Shown here: positions 50,303-63,470 of the stretch, one piece after another
Layout: each line of letters starts with the position of its first letter
How positions within the stretch are numbered: position 1 is the first letter of the stretch
NCBI GenBank assembly: GCA_013399875.1
Contig: VXAZ01000420.1
Coordinates: forward strand, 678,616 to 742,615
DNA: 64,000 bases
Direction of reading: 5' to 3'
Source: Gymnorhina tibicen
Lineage: Eukaryota > Chordata > Aves > Passeriformes > Artamidae
Made by a program: the position numbers and the translations under genes
Notes under the pieces: generated by a model
Seen by the model: the letters and a program-made list of their open reading frames with translations, nothing else
What the model was told of the DNA's origin: nothing
Database searches by the model: none

Positions 50303-50882
50303 AGCTGCACTTCCTCATATTTATATACAGAGATTTACTGAAATGCAGGTTTCTTACACAGCTGAAAGAGCTTTCAGATGAGACACCATTTTTAAGCAAG
50401 TTTCTACATATACTTAGTAATTTTGAGAGAAATTGAGCAAAAGAAATAACTTCCTCTTTTCTGATTATCTGGATTAGAAAAATAATGTAATATCACTTAG
50501 GCTGGAATAGATTTTCATCTAAAGCTCATTTCTTGTAGAAATATGTGAAACAAAATAATAATTAAAAATACAATGCTTTTCAGGTGCAAAAACATCTATA
50601 ATACAATGTATAATATCTTTATATATTTCTTGAGCAATTGACTACATACATGGAACATAACTAAATCCACACAAACAAGTTTTAATAGTTCCCATGGTAA
50701 CTATATAATGTATAAGAATCACCAAACTAGATTAAAAAATGAATTCATGTTTAGAAGCCTTGATTCCTAAATACCTATTACTTTGCTAATACAACTAAAT
50801 AGGATGAAATTTTTCACAGGAAAGAAAAACGTAAGATCCTTATTTGATTAAGACTGAGTTAAAGCATTACTGCTTTGGGGGC

Positions 50883-50896
50883 TTTTTTTTTTTTTT
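50883..50896 (+). repeat. Poly-T tract
   Basis: Fourteen consecutive T with no recognisable retroelement attached. Confidence 0.9.
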
Positions 50897-51039
50897 GCAC
50901 TTGTTATACTTGTGCACTGATAGAGAGAGCAGGTCTAGAACACAGTTCAATCCTTTCTATCCAGAAAACAAGCTTGCATTCCAGCACATCCCAGAAAAGA
51001 GTGTGCTCTTACAAGAAGGAAAAATGAACTAGCTAGGAT

Positions 51040-51300
51040 TTTGCAAGTTCACGCACGCAACTCAGTATTTTATTCCGGGAGTCGACAAGACTACTGCTGC
51101 TTTAAGGAAAGATGGTCTCCAAACGGTTTATGAAGTGATAGATCATATATAAATAGGTTGTTTGCTCTCAGTACAGATGCCATCATTACTAACTACTTTC
51201 AGGCTCTTTGAGAGCTAAATAATTTCGTAATGCATCATTGAGCATTTAGTTGCTTCGATAGCAGATGGTTTCAGGGGTCCATCTGCTCACAGCAATGTTT
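51040..51300. promoter_or_regulatory. Candidate conserved noncoding element
   Basis: Retained CpGs (TTCACGCACGC, TTCCGGGAGTCGACAAG, AAACGG, TTTCGTAATG, GCTTCGATAG) occur with GTAATGCATCATTGAGC, AGCTAAATAATTTC and a small GCTCT/AGAGC palindrome. The ATGCATCATT word is POU/AP-1-like. No repeat is recognisable. Confidence 0.38.
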
Positions 51301-53558
51301 TCAACAAGCCCCCTTCACCTTCACCAAAAGGTTCAGAAACATTAGAATATTCATTCCTCACCACAGGTGCCTTTCCCAGAGCCTCCCCATACACAGGCAT
51401 AGTGGGTCACTCACTTGGAAAGACAGAGGTGGTTACTGAAATATGTGACTTAATCTGTTGTGTATAGATTACTTCTGTCAGCAAATGGAGACAGCAACAA
51501 TATTGGGAAATACGCAGCATCAGGTTACCTGGAACACAGCTTTCGTTTGTCAGGAGTAGGCTTTTAATAGGCTTGCATCTAAATATAAGCAGTTGAATAA
51601 ATTTTAATAGTATTAATAATTTTAACTGTGCACACACAGTTAACTGTAACTGCGTGTTCACAGAGTTATGAATATTATTAAAATATATTCAACTCTTTAC
51701 ACTGATATGCACTCACAGTTAAAGAAATCAGTGCACAGCATAAATATCCAGGTACCAGCTGCTGAAGAGAGAAATCTGATGTAGTGGAATATAAATACAT
51801 GAAGCATGTATTGCCTTGTAGTGCTTACAAGTGCAATAGCAAGAGAGTAAGTTATAGTAATCTTTTTTGTAAATTGCCTGTCTTGTATTAACTCTTATAC
51901 AAGAAATGCAGTGAAGAAACTCAAGATTGAACTGTTAGCTCTTTGTTGCAGGGCTCACAGACTTAGTTTGGCAGAGGAAATAAACATATTTGATCTGTTG
52001 ATTAACAGGGGATGCATTTCTCTAACATCCGTTTTTACAGCAGTTTTCTCAAGCCAGACAAGAGGGCTCTCTGACAAGGAGAGCACTTCACACAGGCTGA
52101 TGTGCTGAACACCACTGGGACACAGGAATTAGAAGAGCCTTTGTATCTGAATTACTGCCTCTGTAATTCCCAGGAGAGCTATCTAGAGTAGCTTGATTTT
52201 ATCCTCTCTAAAGGCATATATTCCTACCTAGATTTCCAATTTCATAATGTGTTTAGAAATAGAAATGAATCCTGAATTACCTGAAAATAGCTTTGAGCAT
52301 TGAGCATCCTCCTAAGAGGAGCTAAAAGATGGGGTTTATGCAAGTGACAGAGTTTATTAATGATCTGTAAGTAAGAAATAACACTTCGTAGCTTTGTGGT
52401 GTACATTGGGATAGGGACTGGTTCAACTTCTGCAGTTATATCAGATTGCTTTTTTTTTTTGCATATAAATGGGGATACAAATATACAGTAGCCACTCAGA
52501 TATTCCCTGCCTCAAAAGCATATATAGCTCGTTATGTACACAAAGAACCTAGCACAGCACTGTGCTCCACTTCGTCAGTAGCTTGAACCTGTTTTGATAG
52601 CTGCTCAGGAGTTCCTTTACCTGTATAAACCTAAAGAAATTATCATTTCAAAGCAATATGATAGGTTTGACATACCAAAGCAGAGAGTAAGGGTTTACTG
52701 TTGGTGTGTTTGCCCACTGCAGTTCCAAAGCTTCTGAAAATGTACATTGCTAGCTTATCTCTGACCTGACCACTGAAGAGTTGTTTCATGATTTTATTTC
52801 GGCCCATGGCATAGACTCCTAATCCTGGATGTGTATCTTGGTGGAAGTGGTTACAAGCAAAGCACCTAAGCTGAAAACTTCAATTGTCATTTAGCCTGAT
52901 TAATTTCATTCTATGATGACGAGTTGAACAGACACTCCCATCAGTATTTAAGACACTCACTGCCTTCTGAGCACTAGCAGTAGACCCCTAGAAAAATCTA
53001 AACAAAGGCAAGTCAGCTGTGTCTCCTTGGTTGAACACAGACCCCGAGTTCACTCTCCTGAAAGATTAACTCTGAATTTTGCAAGTACTAGGATCATCTT
53101 TTTGGCCTCATGCAGGTCAGCCCCCAGAGGGGTCTTTCTCTCCTCCACATTTAAGTCAGTGAAGCAGGATAGGCCTTTTAAAATTTACAGTCAGTGGGTT
53201 TCAGACAAATCTAGGATGGGTTCCTCTTTCTTTCCCACCAAAACTTGCTTATTTACATAGAAAACTGTTGTATTTACCAGACAGGAAACAGAAGGGCTTG
53301 GAGGTTAGGGAGTTCAGTGAAGGGGATGGGCTTTTGCAGCAGTCTGGGGAAGAGAAGTGAATTGTGGTCTCTTTCTACTCACATGACCAGTGGGTAACAA
53401 TATGTCATCTCGGCTTTTCCAGTTCTGTCAGTGGCCCATGTGGTTCTTTTACTCATCTCAATTCCTTCCATCCCTGCTGCTAAAACACTGCTGAGTGAAC
53501 TGTTCCAACAACAGGTATTTATCTTGCCAGGTATTTAATCCAGGGTTAGGGTGCAGAG

Positions 53559-53626
53559 TTGAGTAAAATGAGAACTGAGGGAGGATTACTTGTTGAGTAA
53601 AATGAGAATTGAGGGAGGATTACTTG
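53559..53626. repeat. 34-bp tandem duplication, two copies
   Basis: Unit 1 spans 53559-53592 and unit 2 spans 53593-53626. They differ at one base (AGAACTGAGG versus AGAATTGAGG). Near identity implies a recent local duplication, probably replication slippage. Confidence 0.95.
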
Positions 53627-56600
53627 TTTTGGTTAGCTGGAAAGTAAAGCTTTTGTTTCCCTATGACCAGCTATTTGACAAAAGGACCCATATTACATGC
53701 ATGCAGATACATCAGTCATTGAAATACCAGTTGAATCTCAACTGCATTTTGAGATATAAATGCTTTTTTTCTGCATAAATATACAGTTGCTTTTTTGTTA
53801 TTTTTACCATGTACTAAAAATCACAACTGTAACCAGCACTTTTAATAACATATCTGTCATGTAAAATTATTTTATGAAAGGAAAGGATTTATTTGCACTG
53901 TGGTTGGGACTTAACATGTCAATAAAAAAACCTACTTTTCCTTAACTATAGCTAATAGACTGCATGTGCCAGGGTAGGTGTCACACTCCAACAACTGGAA
54001 TTTGTGCATAGATATTGGTAAAAATAAAAGTTCCAAACGCTGAAAAAACCTTAAATTTGAAAAATTAATACTTTATAAAAGATCCTTCTGTATTGCTTAC
54101 TGGCAAAGGTACACCCTACATGCATATACATCCACAAAATAATAACAGCAAACATTAATGTGTTCAAAAAGAAGATCAATGAGAAAGTCAGTTTTATTCT
54201 CGGAAGTAAGGGATTGGATTTATACTGTGGCTGTCATTCCCATCTATACTGTCTACTTTGTTTTGTTATAGCATCACATTATTGCTTTAGATGGCTGTGT
54301 AAGGTTGTGATGCTGCAATCTTTCTCCAGTGAGTAGCATCACTGACATTTTATGGGACTGCTCATTTCATGAGACTGCTCTTTTTTGCAGCTGCAGAACC
54401 TCAGGCTTGATAGCAGATGATTATTTTTTGTCAGTTATCACATGCTCATCACAACAGGATTTCATGCTACGGTGGACAAAAATCTGACAGTTACCAAATA
54501 ATTAGTTCTAACTTCTCTATGCCCATTAAAAGTAAGAGGGTCAGAAGACCATGATTGATCAAATATTTGCCCTTTACACCCTTAAAAGATCATGTCAAAA
54601 ATCTGTTACAAAAGTGCTCATAGTGCTTTCTCTAAACAATGGGGAGTTGTCAGCTCTCTCAAGTTCTCATGTGTTTGTTCTGGTGCATGGTCCAAGCAAA
54701 CTCAAAAGTCCCTGAGAAAAACAAAGCCTACAGACAGGCTGTTACACCTTCTTCTCTTATCTGTCACTGCATCTTACTTACCACCTACTCTAAATTCAAA
54801 TTTCATTCTCTGTTCTGGAATCCTTGAGGTGCCTTACATGTATGTTGCCTAAATGATGTATTCCTAAGAAAAACCCAGTATAACTGGTGTGGATTTTTGA
54901 CACTGCAAGCCCAGAGGAACCCCTCTCTTCCCTTGTCTGCAGTCTCTTCCAGGATGAAGCCTCTCTCAGAACCTGACCCATCAATGTAGAACATCACTAC
55001 TCTCATCCTATTGATAACCTTTCAAGCAGTAGCCGTGAACAAAGCAGGAGAAAAAGGGATTAAAGCCCAATAGTGGGATAAAGTTGGTCTAAATATTACA
55101 GGGAACAATTAAGAGGCAGAAACTTTAGTCTAAATATGTAAAAGTGGAGTGATGGAAATAATGTAATAGGTCTTTTAAAACCATTCTGGAGAAAATGTTT
55201 TTAAGTTTGGTATTGTGATGGCAAAAGGATGGATTTGATAGTTTTTATACGTTTTGAGTATCTCTTCATTTCTGTATATTGAATGTACTGATTTATAATT
55301 CCATCACACTTGGTTGAGTTTCTGCTGGATGGCTCACCAGATGCAACTTGCTTTAGGAAGGAGCTTGGAAACTTGCAGTGTGAGTATGGAAGGGCTCTAA
55401 AAGAGAAAAGGTATCAATATTTGAACCTGGCATTTCACTAGAATTAGGAATCATTTACACTGAGGATCAGGTCAGATCATATTGGTTAGTATTCCCTTTA
55501 TGAAAAACTTTCATGCAACGTAGGATGAAATGGTACCAAGTATACCCACACTACTGTAATTTCTGAGATTTACCAGTAATTTTCCTCTGGGCTGGAATTT
55601 TATAACACCACTGCAACAATTTGGCTGCTTTTAGATCAGGAGAGAATAAATTGGGTTTTTTCCTCTCTCCAGAGAAGGAATGATGGCCAAAGCATTGATG
55701 TGCTTCCAGATCCTGTTCTGCAAGCCCAGCTGCACTAAGTACTCCTAAATTTTTATTTTGTCTTGCAGTGCAGAACACTGGGCTGAGGGACATGGAAACC
55801 ACAATTAAAAGAAAATCAACTAAGATTTATCAATTTTGATCCAAAATTGACATGGCATATAGTTCAGACATTAACACAACCACTAATCACCCCCATGTTA
55901 ATATGGTGTCAGATTTATATGGTTGTATGAGGATAGCTAGTGAATCTTAATACCCATTCAAAACATGGGACTCCTAGTGCTATATTTCTCATTCTCTTTT
56001 AATTGCACTTTTCATTTTAAGGCTGAAACAAACAAATTGCAATTTAAAATACAATCATTAAAGGAAAAATTTTCTGATGTTTATAAAGACACTGCAGCTA
56101 CTGAACAGCTGACCCATGATTTTAAAATGTATAAATTATAATGATTAAATCTAAGACAATTTAAGCATTTCATTAAACATGAAGGTCCATTCTGGTATCC
56201 ATGTATGTTTTCAATCCACATCTAGCTGAGCTTTCTTGCTTTCCTACTACAAGTCACAGTAGTAATAATTCCCTATTTTAGACTTTCATAAGCACTTTTT
56301 TTAGTGAACGCTAAATCTCGTGTTACTAAATTATGTTGGTAAGTGTATTTTCTTATGGGAGATCTTTTAAAGGAGGTTAAAATTTAAACCAGAAGTATCA
56401 TTGGGTAAGATTATGATATTGAAAAATAGTATAAGTGCCTGAAATCATCAAATCTGAGCAGGTAAAGAGAGAAAGGGTGCTGGAGAATGGCAGGGAAATG
56501 CAGTTATTTATATAAACAGTGATTTATATGAACATGCACATACATACCTCCATATAGTCATACATATCCATACTTTTTTGAATAATTAAGCACCAAATTT

Positions 56601-56833
56601 ATGCATTTTCATTATAGAAACCTTACCACGAGGTTCTCCCCTATGCTTCCAATACAGAGCAAGATCTGTGTAATCAGTTCTCAAACTTTACACCTGCTGT
56701 ACTCGTTTCCTTTTAGCGGATGTCCAATAAGCCTTGACTGATAGCTTTTCCCTTCTGTTGCCTTCATAACATTTCTGGTCTTCTAACATTATTTCACAAG
56801 GAATTTGAGCCATTTCCTTTCCTCACTGCTATG

Positions 56834-56865
56834 CCTCTCCTGCTATCCCTCTCCTGCTATCCCTG
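56834..56865. repeat. 14-bp tandem repeat, two copies
   Basis: CCTCTCCTGCTATC is repeated twice, followed by a partial CCTGC, within a pyrimidine-rich stretch. Confidence 0.9.
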
Positions 56866-57589
56866 CTTGCGCATCTAACAGAGCGCAGGATTCTTCCTCT
56901 CTTTCTGGCCCCTGGGCTTTTCTTTAAAAGAAAAAGCTAACAAACATGCCAAGTTGTATAAAAAAGTGGGATGTCAGTGCTCTGGTGAAATAATGACATT
57001 CCATGTCTGCAACCCCAATTTTTGAGGCAGTGTACAAGTTGGAAAACCACCAGTGGCAAGAGCAGTTGCCATTTTGAATTTCACTCTGACTCTCCCAGTA
57101 ACGCTGTGGAAGAGACTATCAAGCTTTTAATTTCTGTTTACAAATGCAGGTAGACAGTGGTCTGTGTTGGAATGATGTAAAGTATGCCAAATCAATTACT
57201 ATGTTAAGTTTGGGGCTGCACATCTTTTATATATATATCGTGAAGGCTGTAAGCCCACCAGATATCTTCTTTAAAAAACGTTATAAATAAAACCAGAAAA
57301 GATAGCAAATGGCTGAAGGAAAATTTTAGCCTTTTATCAGTTTGTAAAATTTTGTATTACAAGTGTTTAATTAAAAATGTACATCAAGCACGTGTTTTGT
57401 GAAATAGGTTCCTGATGTTGCGGTGTTTAAATTCAGTCTTCAGTTTATCAGTATGCAGCTGCTTTTGTACTAAGGAATGGAGATCAGTAAATAATAGAAA
57501 ATTAAGCTTCTCCATTACTTGAAGTACAAAGAACTTTCTTATATTTTAGTGTGGATCACCGCTTCCCATAACTTCAGAGTAGTGAGTAT

Positions 57590-57640
57590 TTAGTTTATTT
57601 CGTAAGACTGGGAATAATAACATCCTCTTTTAAACTAATT
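57590..57640 (+). mobile_element. Possible MIR 3' core remnant
   Basis: CGTAAGACTGGGAATAATAA followed by CATCCTCTTT resembles the MIR segment TGTAAAATGGGAATAATAACACCTACCTCT. No other MIR words are visible, so this may be chance. Confidence 0.3.
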
Positions 57641-58009
57641 TATCTTTATGCTTTTATTCATGTGTGGGGCAAACCAGTTGTGCATATTTATCTAGGTAAA
57701 ATGAAATCCAGTGTGGCACACAAATCTGCTCTGACACATTAATATCTTCAATCTCTGTGCCTGAATTTTAAAATTAAAATTAAAATACTAAATTTAAAGT
57801 GACTTCTAAATGTTGTTGAAAATCTGTATACAATTCTAAAAATAGAATTTTTATATTAAAATGAAGTTGAAATTATGGGTCTGTAGATACAGAATTAAAG
57901 GGTAATCCCATTATTTCATTAGTAGATCACTTATGATTAAAAGATACTGAAACAGTCCATAAAAATAATTCATACAAATAGAGTAAGTTTTACTATTCTT
58001 ACAGGAAAT

Positions 58010-58290
58010 TTGCTGGGGCCAGTAACTTCCAATTACGTTCCTTTTGGTTTGTTAAGGTGCTGAAATTCTGTTGTCAATGACCACGGAGTTTTATTTATGT
58101 GGTGGAATGTATATCAACATTTAAAACCAAGCAAGCAAGCAAGCAAAACCTAAAGCCAACACTAGATAATTATTGTAACTTGATTAATGTATAATTTCAA
58201 CTTATAATTAGCTTGTGGCAGACTTACTTATTCAGGTCACCCCTGCAATAAGTGAATCTATATAATTGTTTCCAACTGAAGATTTGGCCA
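58010..58290. promoter_or_regulatory. Possible conserved noncoding element
   Basis: Words include CCAATTACGTTCC, GACCACGGAG, GATAATTATTGTAAC, TTGATTAATG and TTATAATTAGCTTG. The (AAGC)4 microsatellite at 58129 interrupts it. The homeodomain-like density is high but base composition is AT-rich, so the call is moderate at best. Confidence 0.33.
58129..58144 (+). repeat. (AAGC)4 microsatellite
   Basis: Four perfect AAGC units lie inside the 58 kb candidate regulatory island. Confidence 0.9.
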
Positions 58291-58358
58291 TGTTACATAA
58301 AGTTTATCTTCTGGATACAATTGATGAGATTTTTTACACACAGAACTAGGCTCAAGGG

Positions 58359-58397
58359 GTGGGGGTTTGGTTTGGTTTGTTTGGGGTTTTTTTTGTA
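58359..58397 (+). repeat. G/T-rich low-complexity tract (GGTTT-like)
   Basis: GGTGGGGGTTTGGTTTGG continues into TTTGTTTGGGG and a T run. This is low-complexity sequence. A similar G/T-rich tract occurs near 15513-15556. Confidence 0.8.
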
Positions 58398-59214
58398 ATA
58401 CCAACAGGCTTTTCTGAATGATCATCAAGGAAATGTTTGACTTCTAAAATGCAAGATTACAGAGTAGTATATGAGAGTATTCACTCTTCCTGTTGTTATG
58501 AAAGCTGATATTCTGGGAAATACTTTCCCTCTGATGTCTTTAAATCTTTTGTGCACATAAAATTGCTCTGGAGAGGAAAATATTATAGTGTGCAAAAAAA
58601 TGTACCTTGCAGAACAGTGTAGTACACTTAAATCCCAGATGAAGATTTTGGACTGACCAGTAACTTAGCCCGTGTCCAGTTAATTATTTATAAGGACTAT
58701 TATTTATGAAATCCTAAATGTGTGTTCCAGAGGTGTACATATTAATTTGATTTTTCATCTTTTCACCATAAACTTGCCTGCAGAGTTTTCAGTTTACAGA
58801 CAGAATTTTTAATCTGCTTCAGAACACAAATTGTAAAGTTCACATTTTTTCAGAAGAAATGGGGACTTTGTTTCCTTCTGTCTTATCTGGGAAAGTCATC
58901 TCATCTTTGAGAAGGATCACAGTATGTTGGAAGTGTTATAGCGATCCTGTAAGCTCCATCTTTAATGGATGCAGTTTTCCTTGTTTACATACCTGATTAT
59001 TTTCATCCTTTGGAGTTAAGACAATTCCTAGTGTTGGCCACATGACAGCTAGCTTAGTTCTGTATTTTAAGGAAGGGTGTTCAATTTCACCTGAAAAAAC
59101 CTAAACTAACATCACGTTATTCTAAGGGAGAGGAAGATGGAAGAAGGTGGCTGTTCAACAATTTAAACAAGTGCCCTGTGCTCATTTTGGAAAAAGACAG
59201 GGGCTCCCTGCACC

Positions 59215-59900
59215 CATTTCTGCTCCAATTTAATGAAGTTGTTAAAGTAGCAAGACTGACAGGTTAATTATCCTTTATAAAAGGGGGACAAATTGAACTG
59301 TGTCTTTCCATCATTTTTTGATATATCAAGAAGCTCCTGAGGTGCTCAGATGCCACTCTGGTGAATAGAACAACTAATCCACTCTGCTATTCTTTGCTGA
59401 CCCTGGTCCCCCCATCGGGGCCTTGCAGTATATTGCAGTTGCTTTTTGTTTCACATTCAACAGATTCCACTTTATTATAAATTCAGAAGGATTTTTTTCC
59501 TCCATATGTTGGCTGACAGCTCCCCTGAAATAACTGATGGCTAAATTTAAACTCTGATGAAAATTAACCCGAGTGTTAAATGCAAACAGGAGCTGCTTGG
59601 AAAGAAAAGAGTTATCATGGTAAATGCCAAACAGTGGAAAATGTGTGTAAATTAATGGAGTCTCACTGGTGACAAGCTGTCAGGCAGTTTGATGGCTCTC
59701 GCTAGTGCTTCAATCCCACTGAAGTTGGCCAGAGGGCAACATGGACAAGTCCTGCTTTTCAAAAAGACCGCGGGATGCTTGACAGTAACGCTAACTAGAT
59801 CATCTAAAGTTCATGGTCAAATAAGATATTTTTTTTCCTTTTTGCAAAGCTTTGCACTAAACAGAGTTCATGCACAGCTGGGCTATGAATGAGATATCAA
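59215..59900. promoter_or_regulatory. Candidate conserved noncoding element / enhancer
   Basis: This is a long non-repeat stretch, unlike its flanks. It contains AATTTAATGAAG, CAGGTTAATTATCC, TTTATTATAAATTC, GAAAATTAACCCGAG, AAATGCAAACAG (octamer-like), GTAAATTAATGG and a CCGCGG palindrome at 59768-59773. TTGCAGTATATTGCAGT carries a directly repeated TTGCAGT, and CCCCCATCGGGG is palindromic. CpGs persist in ATCGGG, CCCGAG, CTCGCT, ACCGCGGG and AACGCT. It is the longest enhancer-like island on the right side of the window. The short frame at 59689-59892 within it has no domain signature. Confidence 0.48.
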
Positions 59901-62900
59901 ATCACAGTTTCTGTACAGCGGTCAAAACAGAATGAAGATTTTAGAGACCGGAGTTGTGGTGAAAGGAATTCAGAGAAAGTTAATTTCAAATAGATATTCA
60001 TATTGTTGTGTTGCTATATCTGCTGAACACAGAGCAATGCTTGAGGGGTTTCTGGATGAAATCTTGTATTTCTAGAGGTATTTTAAATGGTTTTAAAAAT
60101 TGATAATGATTTTAGTCTTTTATTGAATCCTTCAGCTGAATCATCCTTCATCTTTAAAGAAAGATTTGATATATATGGTAAGATACACCTTATCTCCTAT
60201 TTTTTATTCTTCTCTGTTAATTTATTTTTCAGCATGGGTATGCTGTATATTTGGAAAATTAATTAGTGGTCTGTTGCTTTCAGAAACAGAATGGTCTTAT
60301 TATTTACTTCTATGGAAGTAATGCCTAATCCTTACAGTGTCTAAATACTCTCTTATAGTATGTTTGGGAAAAATTTAACACAAGAAAAACTAATGGGATG
60401 GAAATTAAACTGAAACCACTATAATATATCTGAGTGTGTACTAATATCGGCAGAAATTAAGAAGTCTGTTTCGGATTGGTTTTTTTCAAAAATGGGAAAT
60501 CTTGCTTAAAGTAGCAGTTTAAATATGCTAAAATGAATATTTTTTAGGATACGTTCTTAGTCCAGCTAGCAAAGGTGTTACCTAAATCATCTGTATATTG
60601 GGCATAAAGTGTAAAATACAATAAAAAGTCACACTAGTGGATATTGCTAATATTTACACAACATTAAAGTGACAATATAGCTTATGGAAATGCCTGTCCA
60701 TATTGGTCAGGATAATTTCTCCCAGGCTAATGCTCAAAAGCACCAGTCTTAAAATCTTAGCAAATGTCACACAATGTACAGAGGAATTATATTTGAATAA
60801 TACCTTGGAGAGGACAAAGGACAAAGTGCAGATCTACTCTCCATGATCCATCTAACTCACGTGACCTCACCATTTCACCTCCTGTGACTGATGTCACCCA
60901 TCCATTCTCTCTTTTTCAGCATTTCAATGCTTTTAGCAGTTCAAACAGCACCAGGTTCTCAAAGTTCTCCTTTCTCCTCTGCAGACCATCACCTTCTCTG
61001 TGAAAATGATCTCTGACGGGAGAGACAAAATTATGTCCAGAGTCAGTAACCTCTTTCCTCTGTAGGAAAGCATCTCTGTCTTGACTCTTGATGTACTGTG
61101 ACTCTGGACAGGTGGATTAATTCAGTGTGTATGTCTTGATCCACAAAGTTTGCATCTAACACTGGGGATTCTTGGTTGGTTTAGGTGACAACCAACTAAT
61201 TTAACTTGTAAATGAAAGTGCTTGTCTTTCATTGTATTTTCCTTTCCTTGAGCCCCGTGTATGAGGAAGAGTGATAACTGATATCTCGTTACAAAAAGGT
61301 ATTAAAACATGGCTTAATGATTAGAATACAAGTGGTTCCATCAAATTCTGTGGGGTTTCTCATATAGCTGAAGTTAGTTAACTCTTTGCTAGGTGATATA
61401 TACATTGTGGTGCACAGTTAGAGAAGAAGAAAACGGTTCACGTAGTCTGAATTCTCGGACGCCTTCACTGGTTACCTGTACAGGTAGATGAGGAGTACAC
61501 AGGAGTCTTGTGTAGGTCAGTCAATACCACACTGCATAAGCCATTGCTCTGTATCACACCCTCCTTACAAAGCAGCTCAAAAGAAATACTTAAAATTGAA
61601 ATTAATAGGCAATCTCTGCCTTAAATGAAAATTTAAACTTCACAGAAACTCAGAACCAATGTAGCATTGGTTACTTTTTAGATTTCTCTCATGTGCCTGC
61701 AGTATATACACTCTTGCCTAAATGGGGAAGATTTTCTTCTCTGTAGCTGGAAGCAATACCAGAACTTATTCTTCTAGCTGCTATTTAATAGCTAAGTATT
61801 TAAAGACTTTTTCTCTGTTTTTCATAAATATCCTGTGACAGATAACACTGCATGGTGGTGCTATATCCTTTCATCATTCGACTTCAAAATTTAAATTATT
61901 GTATAGAACGTAGCACTCTGGTCATGTTCGTAACTGTGAGCACTTTAACAGAAATCTTTTTTCTGTGACCTATAAAATTCAGTCTATGGACTTCATCAAT
62001 TTCAAGAAGTCTTTTGATTGCACACTACTGTATCAGAGCCTGGAATAATACTGATTTCATTTAAGAAAACGGGCTTTTTATTTCTACTTCACTGACTAGG
62101 GGATTTAATCTGCAAGGTTTCCTAGTGTATAAAGCCCAGAACTTTGAGCTAGACCTCACAGCATATATGTGGCTACAACAAATCAGTGTTTACCCTCCTG
62201 GTGTGCTTTCACCACTTTTCATATACCACTGGGAAAGCTGAGAACAGCCTTACCCACCTCTGAATACCCAACAGTCTAACGAACAGGAAAGCCATATATA
62301 TCTTCCAGTTTCTGCCCAAGGGGCTGTGGCCATGGACTTATGGTGTATTTCCTTTCTTGTGCATCCCAAAGTGCTGACATGAATAAATACTGCCATTTGT
62401 GCATTTCTGCTGCGTATAGTGCTAGCAGACTCTTCTCTGAAGGTGGGGCTTATTGACAAAATAAATTCTCTTTAGAAATTGTTATCCTGATCTTTGAAGG
62501 TTTGGGTGATACTCAAGTCCATGAATTTGCTAACAAGAATTCTTGCCAACTGGAGTTGAGCCCAGTCTCAGAGCAGGAGTGCCTGCTGCTGCTAAGGAAC
62601 ACCAGAAGATACATGATCAGCTCGTTCCGTTTTCTAGTTTTATGACATGTGCTCCTGCTCAAAAACAGCGAGGTTGCTGCACTTCTACCTTTGGGGCTTT
62701 GGCTACGCATAGTATCTAAGAAACTGAACCTGAGATTTGCCTGAAGGAAGAGAACTACCTTTCCAGAACCTGTAGTTTCTACTGAAGCTTCAAGGAGACA
62801 GATTAAGAGCTGATCTGTGTATCAGTTCCTCTTTTCCTCTCTCTTTTCAAGTCAAAAGGCTCTTTGCATGGTAAACAGCATGTTTAGCACTGCCTTTGTC

Positions 62901-63289
62901 ATATGTTGTAGGTTGCAAGGAGTGGACACGGAGGGGAGGGATTGCAAGAAACATGATTTGAACCCAATTGTCAACAGCTCTGTGATTCAAGAGAAGGCTG
63001 GTTTGTATTTCACACCCTTTATTTAAGACTCTGCCAGGATAGTTTGTTTCCTGACATAAACACAGGTCTGTGAAATCAGAAGGTAAAATGTTGTGCAGTG
63101 CTGGAGAAACCAGAGGAGCCAGCTCAGGGCTGGGTGAAGATTTCAAGCAAGCCAAACAAGCTGTGCAGCCAGTCTGGGTTTCAAGCAAGTCAAGGCTTAG
63201 GAAGAGCTCTCCTAGAAGGGACTAAAGCATGGGGTCCAGCAGCAGTAATGTGAAGCTGCTGCCACTGCAGGTGTGCCTCTTCAGGGTGT
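59901..63289. other. Intergenic sequence
   Basis: AT-rich unique sequence with frames of up to 113 codons and no recognisable domain, repeat or RNA gene. Confidence 0.6.
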
Positions 63290-63470
63290 TAAACTGGCAG
63301 CAGGTGAATATAAATAAGGTGCACAGACGGTGTGCGGAGGAGAAGGGGAAATTAATGAACGGTCTAACTGCTGAGCTCGGGAACACAGAATGAAAACATG
63401 TTGAACTTGACATGTCTGCGCTGCTGTTTTTGTAAATGCTGATGGCTAAACAGAGTGTCTCTGTGACCAA
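63290..63470. promoter_or_regulatory. Possible conserved noncoding element
   Basis: CpGs remain in CAGACGGTGTGCGGAGG, GAACGGTC, GAGCTCGGG and TCTGCGCTGC. AATATAAATAAGG and GAAATTAATGAACGG supply AT-rich cores. Composition differs from the flanks. The run of A at 63473-63485 ends it. Confidence 0.33.

Larger units (their letters stand above)
44771..51039. other. Intergenic sequence, moderately GC-richer from 46.2 to 49.9 kb
   Basis: Between about 46.2 and 49.9 kb the sequence is less AT-rich and yields more frames, including the longest in the window (47316-47759, minus, 147 codons). None has a domain, and on both strands overlapping frames compete. No clear transposon or exon is recognised. 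An old unrecognised repeat or unannotated noncoding RNA exon cannot be excluded. Confidence 0.55.
51301..58009. other. Intergenic sequence
   Basis: AT-rich with small tandem repeats at 53559 and 56834 and a possible MIR scrap at 57590. No coding or RNA gene signal is seen. Confidence 0.6.
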
